Assembly: GCF_001423695.1 (NCBI RefSeq)
Contig: NZ_LMOZ01000003.1
Span: 680,069-744,068 of the forward strand
Direction of reading: 5' to 3'
Length of the DNA: 64,000 bases
From: Leifsonia sp. Leaf336
GTDB lineage: Bacteria; Actinomycetota; Actinomycetes; Actinomycetales; Microbacteriaceae
The stretch's first letter is position 1; the number at the start of each line of letters is the position of its first letter. The notes beneath the pieces were generated by a model. That model was given only the letters and a program-made list of their open reading frames with translations. It was not told where the DNA came from and searched no databases. Below, piece after piece: positions 32,965 to 40,903 of the stretch. The position numbers and the translations under genes were made by a program.

Positions 32965-33897
32965 TCAGCCGGCGGCGGCGGTGAGCGCCGTGAGGGCGCG
33001 ATCGAGGGAGCCGCCGAGGGCCCAGCGCTCGGCGAGCGCGTCGAGCGTGGCGCGCTGCTCGGCGCTCGGTGCACGCAGGCGCGCGTCGACGGCGCCGAGC
33101 GGGAGGTCGCGCACGACCTCCACGACCGTCGGCGCCACGGCGAGGTAGTCCACCGCGGCGGCGAACCGCGCGCGCAGCGCCGGCTTCATGGCCGAGTCCG
33201 GATCGGCCGCAGCCGCTTCGATCCCGGCGAGGTCGCCGTACTCGGTGAGCAGCGCGGTCGCCGTCTTCTCGCCCACGCCGGCCACCCCCGGCAGCCCGTC
33301 TGACGTGTCGCCGCGCATCACCGCGAAGTCCGCGTACTGCCGCGCGTGGATGCCGTACTTCGCGACGACGACCGCGTCGGTCAGCACTTCCAGATTGCTC
33401 ATGCCGCGCGCCGTGTAGACCACGCGCACATCCGCCTCGTCGTCGACCAGCTGGAACAGGTCGCGATCGCCCGTCACGACGTCCACCGGCCCGGACGCGC
33501 CGGTCGCGAGCGTGCCGATCACGTCGTCGGCCTCGGCCTCCGCAGCACCCACGATCGGGATGCCGAGAGCCGTGAGCGCCTCGCGGATGACGGGCACCTG
33601 CGCCACCAGCTCGGGCGGCACCTCCTCGACGTCCACCCCGCCCGGCACCTCCTGCGCGACGCGGTGCGCCTTGTAGCTGGGGATGAGGTCGACCCGCCAG
33701 CGCGGCCTCCAGTCGTCGTCCCAGCAGGCGACCAGCGACTCCGGGCCGTACTCGGTCACCAGCTTGGCGATGATGTCGAGCAGCCCGCGCACGGCGTTGA
33801 CCGGCGTCCCGTCCGGTGCGCGCACCGTGTCGGGGACGCCGTAGAAGCCGCGGAAGTAGAGGGATGCGCTGTCGAGGAGCATCGTTCGCCCGGTCAC
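32965..33897 (-). CDS. 5'-3' exonuclease (PolI N-terminal-like)
   Basis: A 310-residue nuclease of the FEN/5'-exonuclease superfamily. It has LLDSASLYFRGFYGVP, acidic metal-site residues in WDDDWRPRWR and EAEADDVIGTLA, DVVTGDRDLFQLV, and the helix-hairpin-helix loop GLPGVAGVGEKTATALL. Such stand-alone enzymes remove RNA primers or process flaps. GTG at 33897 is chosen because CATGAT is six bases upstream; ATG at 33882 is the alternative. Divergent from the SRPBCC gene. Confidence 0.9.
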   Translation of the reverse strand: MTGRTMLLDSASLYFRGFYGVPDTVRAPDGTPVNAVRGLLDIIAKLVTEYGPESLVACWDDDWRPRWRVDLIPSYKAHRVAQEVPGGVDVEEVPPELVAQVPVIREALTALGIPIVGAAEAEADDVIGTLATGASGPVDVVTGDRDLFQLVDDEADVRVVYTARGMSNLEVLTDAVVVAKYGIHARQYADFAVMRGDTSDGLPGVAGVGEKTATALLTEYGDLAGIEAAAADPDSAMKPALRARFAAAVDYLAVAPTVVEVVRDLPLGAVDARLRAPSAEQRATLDALAERWALGGSLDRALTALTAAAG

Positions 33898-33930
33898 AGC
33901 CCGATCATGCCATGCCGCTAAGGTGTGCGC

Positions 33931-34380
33931 ATGGCCGGAACCGTCATCGTCGAGCGCACCGACACGATCCGTGCGCCCCAGCAGGCGCTGCTGCCGCTCA
34001 TCGCCGAGCTTCCGAGCTGGGTGGAGTGGTCGCCGTGGGAGGGGACCGACCCGACCATGAGCCGGGAGTACACCGGCACGCCCGGCACCGTCGGTTCCAC
34101 GTACGCCTGGAAGGGCAACCGCAAGGCCGGTGCCGGCCGCATGCGGATCGACGGCGTGCAGCACGACGGCGTCAGCATCGACCTGGTCTTCACGCGCCCG
34201 TTCCGGTCGCACAGCCTCATCCGGTTCTCGCTCACGGAGGAGGGCGAGCAGACCCGCGTCATCTGGCGGATGGAGAGCCCCAAGACGTTCTTCAGCCGCT
34301 TCTTCAGCCTCGACAAGCTCGTCGGCGGCGACTTCGAGAAGGGGCTGCGGCAGCTGAAGCAGGTCGCGGAGGGTCGTTAG
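33931..34380 (+). CDS. SRPBCC-family (START/Bet v 1-like) protein
   Basis: A 149-residue hydrophobic-ligand-binding fold. N-terminal IVERTDTIRAPQQALLPLIAELPSWVEWSPWEG is typical of the polyketide-cyclase/SRPBCC family; the C-terminal helix ends LKQVAEGR. TAAGGT six bases before the ATG. Its last codons recur, degenerate, at 39.1 kb, marking the far border of island A. Confidence 0.88.
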   Translation: MAGTVIVERTDTIRAPQQALLPLIAELPSWVEWSPWEGTDPTMSREYTGTPGTVGSTYAWKGNRKAGAGRMRIDGVQHDGVSIDLVFTRPFRSHSLIRFSLTEEGEQTRVIWRMESPKTFFSRFFSLDKLVGGDFEKGLRQLKQVAEGR

Positions 34381-34492
34381 CCGGATCAGCCCGGACGGAA
34401 GCTCGTCCAGCGCCGCGGCGACGATGGCTTGCCCGATCCTGTTGCCGCGCAAGCGGACGCCCGGGGCACCGTCGGTTCTTTCCTGCTAACCT

Positions 34493-34522
34493 CGAAATGT
34501 CTCACACATATTTGACATTTCG
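34493..34522. promoter_or_regulatory. Inverted repeat in the leader of the toxin cassette
   Basis: Perfect arms CGAAATGTC and GACATTTCG separated by 12 bases, between TAACCT (34487-34492, likely -10) and the ribosome site of the first cassette gene. It could be an operator or an RNA hairpin just before the start. Confidence 0.45.
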
Positions 34523-34530
34523 GAGGTTCG

Positions 34531-34827
34531 ATGGCGAGGTCGGTCGGGGTCGACAGTTCGCAATTGCGTGCGGGGGCGCGAACGCTCAAGCGTTCGCTCG
34601 CTGACAGCAGGGTGTCTGGCGTCGATCCTCGCGAACTCGGCGGGAGTACCGCGTGTGGCGCGTTCGATCGTTTCGTGTCGTACTGGTCGGCCGGTCAGAC
34701 GGCGGTCACACAGAGCCTCGTCACGCTGGCAGAGGGGCTCGAGACGGCGGCGAGCACCTACGAACGACGTGATGCGGAAGACGCGCGGGCTGTGCGCAAC
34801 GGTCAGGACCAGTCCTTTGGCTTCTAG
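34531..34827 (+). CDS. EspC-like T7SS target protein
   Basis: A 98-residue helical protein with the general look of EspC/WXG100-like type VII secretion partners: two helices around a FVSYWSAGQT turn and a C-terminal YERRDAEDARA helix. The ATG has a GGAGG site. Its stop overlaps the frame of the effector gene that follows. Function: presumably a secretion partner of the effector. Confidence 0.75.
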   Translation: MARSVGVDSSQLRAGARTLKRSLADSRVSGVDPRELGGSTACGAFDRFVSYWSAGQTAVTQSLVTLAEGLETAASTYERRDAEDARAVRNGQDQSFGF

Positions 34828-36694
34828 GGCGGAGGACTGGTCGCCGGTCGGGTTGGACGACGATCCGACGCCGGGCGAGCACGAGACGGTGCAATACCTG
34901 GCCATCGAGGCCGGTGACGCGTCTTGGCGGTTGCGGGGTCAGGCGCACGCCGCCGATGAGGTCCTGAGAGTCCACCTGAGCGGATCGGCCTGGTCCGGGC
35001 TGGCGGCAGAGGCGTTCTCGGCACGTCTGCACGCGGTGTCGGCGGCGGCGCTCGTCGCCGCCGCGCGGCACGACGAGTGCGCGACCGCGGCGCGCGCGTG
35101 GGCGTCATCCATGTCGGTGGCCCAGGCGAAGGCGGATCAGGCGCTGAAGGACGCGAAGAAGGCGCAGAGAGACATCTCCGCGGCCGAGGCATCCATGCTG
35201 GCGGCCGGCGTCGATCCTGTGGCTCTGAGCACGGCGCGCCTGCGCCTCGAAGATGCGCAGCACGCCTTGGATGACGCGAAGCGCAAGGCACAGCAGGCGA
35301 GCGAGCACTACGACGCCGGCCAGCGGACCTTCGCCGATACTCTCGACGGCGCCCTGCATGGCGCGCTTGCAGCCCCCTCGGCGCCCGGATCGACCGCGTT
35401 GGCGTCGGCGCTGGGCAAGCTTGCCGCGATCGACCCCTTCGCGAGCACGAATTCGTCGCTGATGCAGACGCTGAGCCGGTTGAGCCCGGCCGAGTTGGCG
35501 GCGCTGGTGGCGGAAGATCCCGGCGTGCTGCAGCAGTTCTGGCAGCATCCGCCGTCGCCGGATTCGGTGGCGAAGTGGTGGGAGGGTTTGACACCGGAGC
35601 AGCGGGTCGGCTTCGAGGAGGCCGCACCCGGGGTTCTGGGCAACCTCGCGGGGCTGCCGTATGCGCTCCGGAACCGGTGCAACCTGGCTGCCTACAAGAA
35701 CGCGCTCAAGCACAAGGCCGAGCTGACGGACGACCAGCGGAAGGTGCTCAGCGCTCTGAAAGACGTGCTTAGGGACCCTGATGCGTCGCTTGTGTGCTTC
35801 AATCTCGACGCGTCGGTTCCGATGGTCGCAGTCGGGTACGGCGACCTCGACACCGCCGACACGGTCGCCTGGGCGGCGCCCGGAATGTTCTCCGACGCCG
35901 CCGAGGCCACGGGAGACTGGTCACAGGCAGTGAAGAACATCTATGTGCAGCAGAAGGATCTCGATGGCGGCCGCACGCATGGTGTGGTGGGCTGGTTGGG
36001 GTACGACACCCCAGACCCGGTGAGCGTGAACACGCCGGCGTTGGCACAGGATGGCGCCTGGCGGTTCGCGAACGAGTTGGATGGAACCCATGCTGCCCGG
36101 GCCGGGAGCCTGCCGTATGTGGGGGTGGTCGCGCACTCGTACGGGACGACCATGGCCGCGGACGCGCTCACGCATACGAAGTATGCGGTGGACTCGTTCA
36201 CGATGTTGGGCTCGGCGGGGATCGACACCGACACAGTGCACTCCTTGACAGACCTCCATGTGAAACAGGCCGGTGGGGTCCCGGCGATCTATACCACTGC
36301 GGCGGCGGCGGACCTGCTGGCCCCGTTCGGAGCGGTGGTGGGAGGCCGCGCCGAGCCCAATCCCGAAGCAGCACGGTCACCCGGCGCTATCGCCGGTCTG
36401 TCCGTGTGGACGGGGGTTTCACTTCTGGCTGGCGCGACGCGCGTGCCGAAGACGATGGGCGGGGCGCAGTCGTTCTCCTCGGAAGGCGCCACACTGCCCA
36501 ATGGCGAGGTGCTCAAGCAAACCAGGGGGCACAGCTCGCTGGGCAAGGACGACGTCGCACTGGATCCGCTCAACGGGACCGCGCCCGAAGGCTACGGTTA
36601 CCTCGACGAGGGCACGGAAGCGCTCTACAACGCAGCGTTGACCACGCTGGGTCTTCCGGGCAAGGTCGTGGGCGGGTTGAGGCCCACCGAATGA
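34772..36694 (+). CDS. T7SS-type effector with WXG-like N-terminus and DUF1023 alpha/beta hydrolase
   Basis: A protein of about 640 residues. The N-terminus has an AEDWSPVGLDDDP segment and two long helices with SGSAWSGLAAEAFSARL, like WXG100-type export domains, then a coiled-coil linker (SVAQAKADQALKDAKKAQ), and from about residue 240 a conserved region ending in the DUF1023 hydrolase core: nucleophile VAHSYGTT (Ser near 456) and GHSSLGKDDVALDPL. DUF1023 proteins occur in actinobacterial T7SS cassettes with unknown substrate. The start is uncertain: ATG 34772 overlaps the previous gene, TTG 34817 and 34853 are alternatives. Followed by lipoprotein genes. Confidence 0.8.
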   Translation: MRKTRGLCATVRTSPLASRAEDWSPVGLDDDPTPGEHETVQYLAIEAGDASWRLRGQAHAADEVLRVHLSGSAWSGLAAEAFSARLHAVSAAALVAAARHDECATAARAWASSMSVAQAKADQALKDAKKAQRDISAAEASMLAAGVDPVALSTARLRLEDAQHALDDAKRKAQQASEHYDAGQRTFADTLDGALHGALAAPSAPGSTALASALGKLAAIDPFASTNSSLMQTLSRLSPAELAALVAEDPGVLQQFWQHPPSPDSVAKWWEGLTPEQRVGFEEAAPGVLGNLAGLPYALRNRCNLAAYKNALKHKAELTDDQRKVLSALKDVLRDPDASLVCFNLDASVPMVAVGYGDLDTADTVAWAAPGMFSDAAEATGDWSQAVKNIYVQQKDLDGGRTHGVVGWLGYDTPDPVSVNTPALAQDGAWRFANELDGTHAARAGSLPYVGVVAHSYGTTMAADALTHTKYAVDSFTMLGSAGIDTDTVHSLTDLHVKQAGGVPAIYTTAAAADLLAPFGAVVGGRAEPNPEAARSPGAIAGLSVWTGVSLLAGATRVPKTMGGAQSFSSEGATLPNGEVLKQTRGHSSLGKDDVALDPLNGTAPEGYGYLDEGTEALYNAALTTLGLPGKVVGGLRPTE

Positions 36695-37500
36695 ACCGCA
36701 CGACACACTCGGCTATGAGACGCGTCGTGAGCGTAGGCATCGTGGCTGCGCTCGCGACAACATTTTTAGGAGGATGTATGTCCGTCCCCGCCTTGAGCGG
36801 CCCCGTCCCGCAGTCCCCGGGCACCCCGCAGAAGACGATCACTCAACTGTTGACCCAATGGGCGGACCTCACCAATGCCGCGATCGCCGCCACCGGCGAC
36901 ACCCTGGACTGGAAAGACGACACACCACTGGACAAGAGCCGCACCTGGGATCCAGCCGCCGGAAGGGTGGGCCTGTCCCCTTGCGGAACGGTGGGGTCGA
37001 AAAGAGCTCACCAGTTGGCCGCGGTCGTGTATCACGCTGCGTTCGAACCCGACCCACATCCGATCGCGGACAAACTCACCGCCTACTGGAAAAGCGAAAG
37101 CTTTACCGTCACCAGGACCGTCGACTGGACCGACCCGACCGGCGACCAAAGCGTCGTCCTTCGCGCAGTACGGCCTGACGGCGTCTACTACGGACTCAGC
37201 GCCACCAAAAGCCTTGTCTCCATCCACGTAAGGACTGAGTGCTCCGTGCACCCCTCCATCGACGACTGGGCCGAGGAGGGGCTGCAGAAGCGGTTTGACG
37301 AACTGGATGCCACACCGACACCGACGCCTACCCCGTCTGCGTCTGTCGCGGACGGGAGAGCCGACGCTGTCAATCCGGCAGCTTCCGCGGTGGGCTTCGA
37401 TCCGGCCGACCCGTTCCGTGAGTTCCGCGAGGACGCATCCGCGAACCCGTATGCGACGAGAGCGGAGGGGGGTGCGGACGACGACGGGTGGGTCTGGTGA
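36691..37500 (+). CDS. Lipoprotein, copy 1 (likely immunity protein)
   Basis: A 269-residue lipoprotein; signal with lipobox LGGC (FLGGCMSVPALSG). Mature part has conserved Cys in LSPCGTVG and RTECSVHP, likely forming a disulfide, and a Pro/Thr-rich C-terminus. ATG overlaps the effector stop as ATGA, so translation is coupled. Closely similar to copy 2 except for two variable patches after ATGDT and after KRAHQL. Its position directly after an effector suggests a cell-surface immunity role. Confidence 0.8.
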   Translation: MNRTTHSAMRRVVSVGIVAALATTFLGGCMSVPALSGPVPQSPGTPQKTITQLLTQWADLTNAAIAATGDTLDWKDDTPLDKSRTWDPAAGRVGLSPCGTVGSKRAHQLAAVVYHAAFEPDPHPIADKLTAYWKSESFTVTRTVDWTDPTGDQSVVLRAVRPDGVYYGLSATKSLVSIHVRTECSVHPSIDDWAEEGLQKRFDELDATPTPTPTPSASVADGRADAVNPAASAVGFDPADPFREFREDASANPYATRAEGGADDDGWVW

Positions 37501-37545
37501 CTGTTCGGGCCGCCCGGCCGATGCACGTAGCACCACAGGCCGCGA

Positions 37546-37623
37546 GGTACGAAGGCGCTGTGCAACGCAGCGTTGATCGGTCTTCCGGGCAAGGTCGTGG
37601 GCGGGTCGAGGCCCACCGGATGA
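37546..37623 (+). pseudogene. Remnant of the effector gene's 3' end
   Basis: These 78 bases decode to GTKALCNAALIGLPGKVVGG then SRPTG-stop, matching the effector's end GTEALYNAALTTLGLPGKVVG, GLRPTE-stop, with a two-codon deletion. It abuts the second lipoprotein gene in the same ATGA arrangement. It shows that the lipoprotein was duplicated together with a piece of toxin gene. Confidence 0.8.
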
Positions 37624-38414
37624 ACCGCGGTACGCACGGGATCGTGGTTCGTGTCGTGCGCTTAGGCATCGTGGCGGCACTCGCCGCAACACTCTTAGGA
37701 GGATGCATGTCCGTCCCCGCTCTCAGAGGCCCCGTCCCGCAATCCCCGGGCGCCCCGCAGAAGACCATCACCCAGCTGCTGACCCAATGGGCAGACCTCA
37801 CCAACGCTGCGATCGCCGCCACCGGCGACACCGAGGACTGGTACCGCAGCCCGATCATCAAGAAGGAGCCCTGGGACCCGGCCACTGAAAGGGTGGGCTT
37901 GTCCCCCTGCGGAACGGTGGGGTCGAAAAGAGCCCACCAGTTGGACGCCGGCGTCCAGCACGACCCGTTCCAACACGACCCGCACCCGATCGCGGACAAA
38001 CTCACCGCCTACTGGGAGAGCGAAGGCTTTACCGTCACTAGGACCATCGACTGGACCACCCCGAAGGGCTGGCAAAGCGTCGTCGTTCGCGCGGTACGTC
38101 CCGACGGCGTGTACTACGGGCTCACCGCCACCAACGACCTCGTCTCCATCCACGTGAGGACGGAGTGCTCCGTTCACCCCTCCATCGACGACTGGGCACT
38201 TGAGCGGTCGTTGCGTGACCTGAATGCGCCGACGCCGACGCCTTCCTCGCCTGCGTCTCTCGGGGAAGGTGGGCCCGACGGTGTCAACCCGGAGGTTTCG
38301 GCGACGGTCGTCGACCCGTCGGAGCTGTTCCGCCAGTTCCGTGAGGACGCATCCTCAGACGCATCTTCGACGAGGGCGGAGGCGAGTGCAGACGACGACG
38401 GGTGGGCTTGGTGA
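37620..38414 (+). CDS. Lipoprotein, copy 2 (likely immunity protein)
   Basis: A 264-residue paralogue of copy 1, with lipobox LGGC, the same PVPQSPG, QLLTQWADLTNAAIAATGDT and HPIADKLTAYW segments, and both Cys. It differs in two patches (YRSPIIKKEPW and DAGVQHDPFQH) and in the C-terminal tail. Start is the ATG at 37620 overlapping the stop of the toxin remnant. Confidence 0.8.
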   Translation: MNRGTHGIVVRVVRLGIVAALAATLLGGCMSVPALRGPVPQSPGAPQKTITQLLTQWADLTNAAIAATGDTEDWYRSPIIKKEPWDPATERVGLSPCGTVGSKRAHQLDAGVQHDPFQHDPHPIADKLTAYWESEGFTVTRTIDWTTPKGWQSVVVRAVRPDGVYYGLTATNDLVSIHVRTECSVHPSIDDWALERSLRDLNAPTPTPSSPASLGEGGPDGVNPEVSATVVDPSELFRQFREDASSDASSTRAEASADDDGWAW

Positions 38415-38474
38415 TTGTCCGCAGCCCGCACGTAACTCACCTGAGGCAGGCCGCTTTAGCGAAAGGGACTTTCT

Positions 38475-38825
38475 GTGACCGACACGGCGACCATTACCCA
38501 GAAGAAATCCCGTGCGCTCCTCGCGTTCCTGCTACTCATCGCCGCGGTGCTCGTTTTCCTGGCAGCGTTCATGGGAGGAGTGATCGCGGATTCGAGATCC
38601 GCAGCGATCTACAGGCTTAATTTCCTCGCATACCCCGTGTACGCCAGCGTCCTCATCTTCCCGCTGATAATCGCCAGCATCGTTCTCGCCGCGCGCGCCG
38701 CAATCCACGCACCTCACAACGCTCTCGCCACCCTGACGCTAGTGCTCTCCTCGCTCTGCGTCCCGCCTACACTCTCGCTGTTCCTGATTCTGCTGATCGA
38801 ATTCTGGTCCAAGACTCTGTTGTGA
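38475..38825 (+). CDS. Small three-span membrane protein
   Basis: A 116-residue membrane protein with three hydrophobic helices (ALLAFLLLIAAVLVFLAAFM, YASVLIFPLIIASIVLAA, LATLTLVLSSLCVPPTLSLF). GTG start with a GAAAGGG site. Unknown family; lower-GC codon use like its island neighbours. It may belong to the toxin/immunity cassette. Confidence 0.65.
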   Translation: MTDTATITQKKSRALLAFLLLIAAVLVFLAAFMGGVIADSRSAAIYRLNFLAYPVYASVLIFPLIIASIVLAARAAIHAPHNALATLTLVLSSLCVPPTLSLFLILLIEFWSKTLL

Positions 38826-39215
38826 CCGGCCACCTCGTGCCGAGCGGAGTACACAGCTGAGGGCGAGTACCTGCCGCCGATCGGCTACAAGTGGAGCATC
38901 ACCGAATCGACCCGTCGGCCAACGTCATCCTGCGCACGATCGCGCTTAGCGTCGCACGGCTCCGCTCCGCGGTGAGAACGAATGAAATCGGCCGCGACGC
39001 GCTACACGCTGACCTGGAAGCTCAGGCTGTAGAAAACCGATCGGGCCGGAGCCCCTTCTTCGGATCGGCCCTGAAGCAGGCGGCAGAGGATCGTTAGCCC
39101 GCCGTTCGACTGAACGTCCTAGACGGGAATGCAGGAGCCGCGAGACGCTATTCGGGTAACAGTGAAACGAACAATCGTGCCGCCCTGCTCGGCGCGACCT
39201 GAACTGGAGACTGAA
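38826..39215 (+). other. Gene-free stretch with decayed gene pieces (island A right border)
   Basis: No intact gene is seen. Fragments are readable: AEYTAEGEYLPPIGYKWS (about 38.83-38.90 kb) and, at 39071-39099, LKQAAEDR-stop, which matches the last codons of the SRPBCC gene (LKQVAEGR-stop; 25 of 29 bases identical). The stretch appears to be the eroded remnant of an SRPBCC-type gene. Confidence 0.5.
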
Positions 39216-40052
39216 ATGGCTTTCGTGACCACGGATGACGGCGCAGAGATCTTCTACAAGGACTGGGGCAGCCATGACGCGCAGCCCATCATGTTCCACC
39301 ACGGCTGGCCGCTCTCCTCCGATGACTGGGACGCCCAAATGCTGTATTTCCTCGCAAAGGGGTATCGGGTGATCGCCAGTGACCGGCGAGGTCACGGCAG
39401 GTCATCCCAGATCGGCACGGGTCACGACATGGACCACTACGCCAGCGACGCGTCCGCCGTCGTCGAGCACCTCGACCTCCGCAACGCCATCCACATCGGG
39501 CACTCGACAGGCGGCGGCCAGGTCGCGCGCTACGTCGCCCAGTACGGAGAACCGCAGGGACGGGTCGCCAAAGCGGTCCTGGTCTCCGCGGTGCCGCCAC
39601 TGATGGTGCAGACCGACGCCAACCCGGACGGCACTCCGATCGCGGTGTTCGACGGGTTCCGCGAGGCGTTGGCCGCGAACAGGGCCGAGTTCTTCCAGGC
39701 TGTGGCCGCTGGGCCGTTCTACGGGTTCAACCGCCCGGGCGCCACCGTCTCCGAGCCGGTGATCGCCAACTGGTGGCGTCAAGGGATGATGGGAAGCGCT
39801 CTCGCCCACTACGAAGGCATCAAAGCCTTCTCCGAGACCGACCAGACGGAGGATCTGAAGGCGATCTCCGTGCCGGTGCTGGTCATGCAGGGCGATGACG
39901 ACCAGGTCGTGCCGTACAAAGATGCGTCGCTGAAGCAGGCTGAACTCCTCCAGAACTCGACGCTCAAGATCTATGAGGGCTACCCGCACGGAATGCTGAC
40001 GACCCACGCCGACGTCATCAACCCCGACCTCCTCGCGTTCATCCAGCAGTAA
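39216..40052 (+). CDS. Alpha/beta hydrolase, non-heme haloperoxidase-like
   Basis: A 278-residue enzyme of the bacterial non-metal haloperoxidase/esterase family. Elements: FHHGWPLSSDDW (oxyanion region), nucleophile IGHSTGGGQVARY, acid VMQGDDDQVVP and His in YPHGMLTTH. No signal peptide. ATG at 39216 has a GGAG site. Probable esterase or lactonase. Confidence 0.92.
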   Translation: MAFVTTDDGAEIFYKDWGSHDAQPIMFHHGWPLSSDDWDAQMLYFLAKGYRVIASDRRGHGRSSQIGTGHDMDHYASDASAVVEHLDLRNAIHIGHSTGGGQVARYVAQYGEPQGRVAKAVLVSAVPPLMVQTDANPDGTPIAVFDGFREALAANRAEFFQAVAAGPFYGFNRPGATVSEPVIANWWRQGMMGSALAHYEGIKAFSETDQTEDLKAISVPVLVMQGDDDQVVPYKDASLKQAELLQNSTLKIYEGYPHGMLTTHADVINPDLLAFIQQ

Positions 40053-40053
40053 T

Positions 40054-40078
40054 CGCCGCCGTCGGCGTTCCGGCGGCG
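40054..40078. terminator. Terminator between convergent genes
   Basis: Eight-base arms CGCCGCCG / CGGCGGCG with a nine-base loop, directly after the hydrolase stop and before the convergent SnoaL-like gene end. Confidence 0.5.
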
Positions 40079-40084
40079 GTGCAG

Positions 40085-40444
40085 CTAGGCCGCCAGGTAC
40101 GTCCCGTGCCCGCGCCTCACGAATTCGCCGTCGAACTCGAGCACCTCGCAGACGACCCCGCCGTTCTGGTTGCGGTAGCGGATCACGATCGTGCTCGCGC
40201 CGACGTAGTGGTCGAGCACCTCGAAGTGGAGGTCGGGGAGCGCGGCGAGCCCCGCCGTCCAGTAGGTGCGGAGCGCCTCCTTGCCGCGGGCCACGCCTCC
40301 GCTGCCTGGCAGGAAGCGCTCCGCGAGCGGGGACGTGAAGACGACGTCGTCGGTGTAGTGGTCGAGCAGGCCCTCCAGATCGTGGGCGTTCCAGTCGGCG
40401 ACCCACTGGTCGACGAACCGGCGGGCGAAGTCGGCGCTGATCAT
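40085..40444 (-). CDS. SnoaL-like (NTF2-fold) protein
   Basis: A 119-residue single-domain protein of the SnoaL/NTF2-like cone fold; the N-terminal FARRFVDQWVADWNAHDLEGLLDHYTDDVVF is the family signature. Such proteins are ketosteroid-isomerase-like or ligand-binding. The ATG at 40444 has CATGCT six bases upstream. Stands divergent from a NUDIX gene. Confidence 0.85.
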   Translation of the reverse strand: MISADFARRFVDQWVADWNAHDLEGLLDHYTDDVVFTSPLAERFLPGSGGVARGKEALRTYWTAGLAALPDLHFEVLDHYVGASTIVIRYRNQNGGVVCEVLEFDGEFVRRGHGTYLAA

Positions 40445-40498
40445 CCCCACAGCATGGCACCGCGGCGGAAGGGCTGGCCCGATCGGTAGCGTGGAGGC

Positions 40499-40903
40499 AT
40501 GACGTTGCCTCCGCTGCTGGTGTCGGCCGTCGCGGTGGTGCGCGACCGACGGGTGCTCATGGTCACTGCGCGCGGGCGAGAGGTCTACTACATGCCCGGC
40601 GGCAAGATCGACGCGGGCGAATCGGCGGCAGAGGCCGCGGCCAGGGAGGCGCGCGAGGAGGTGTCGCTCGTCCTCGACCCGGCCGGGCTCACCGAGCTCT
40701 TCGAGGTGCGGACGCAGGCGCACGGCGAACCCGACGGCCGGATGGTGCACATGGCTGTCTTCCGCGCCGAGACCGACGCGGAGCCGCGACCGTCGGCCGA
40801 GGTGGGCGCCTTCCACTGGGTCACCACCGTCGACGCCGATCGCTGCCCGCCCGCCGGCCGCGCGGTCCTCGAGCGCCTGGCGGCGCTCGACCTCATCGAC
40901 TGA
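40499..40903 (+). CDS. NUDIX hydrolase
   Basis: A 134-residue NUDIX enzyme with box GGKIDAGESAAEAAAREAREEVSL; the last Gly of the consensus is Ser. The metal Glu residues are intact. TAGCGT six bases before the ATG. Substrate unknown (nucleoside diphosphate derivatives). Overlaps the end of the next minus-strand gene by 11 bases. Confidence 0.9.
   Translation: MTLPPLLVSAVAVVRDRRVLMVTARGREVYYMPGGKIDAGESAAEAAAREAREEVSLVLDPAGLTELFEVRTQAHGEPDGRMVHMAVFRAETDAEPRPSAEVGAFHWVTTVDADRCPPAGRAVLERLAALDLID

Noticed and set aside
35794..36690. Upstream part of the plus-strand open frame that contains lipoprotein copy 1
   Set aside because: The sequence before 36691 is an out-of-frame shadow of the effector; the lipoprotein signal begins only at the ATG at 36691.
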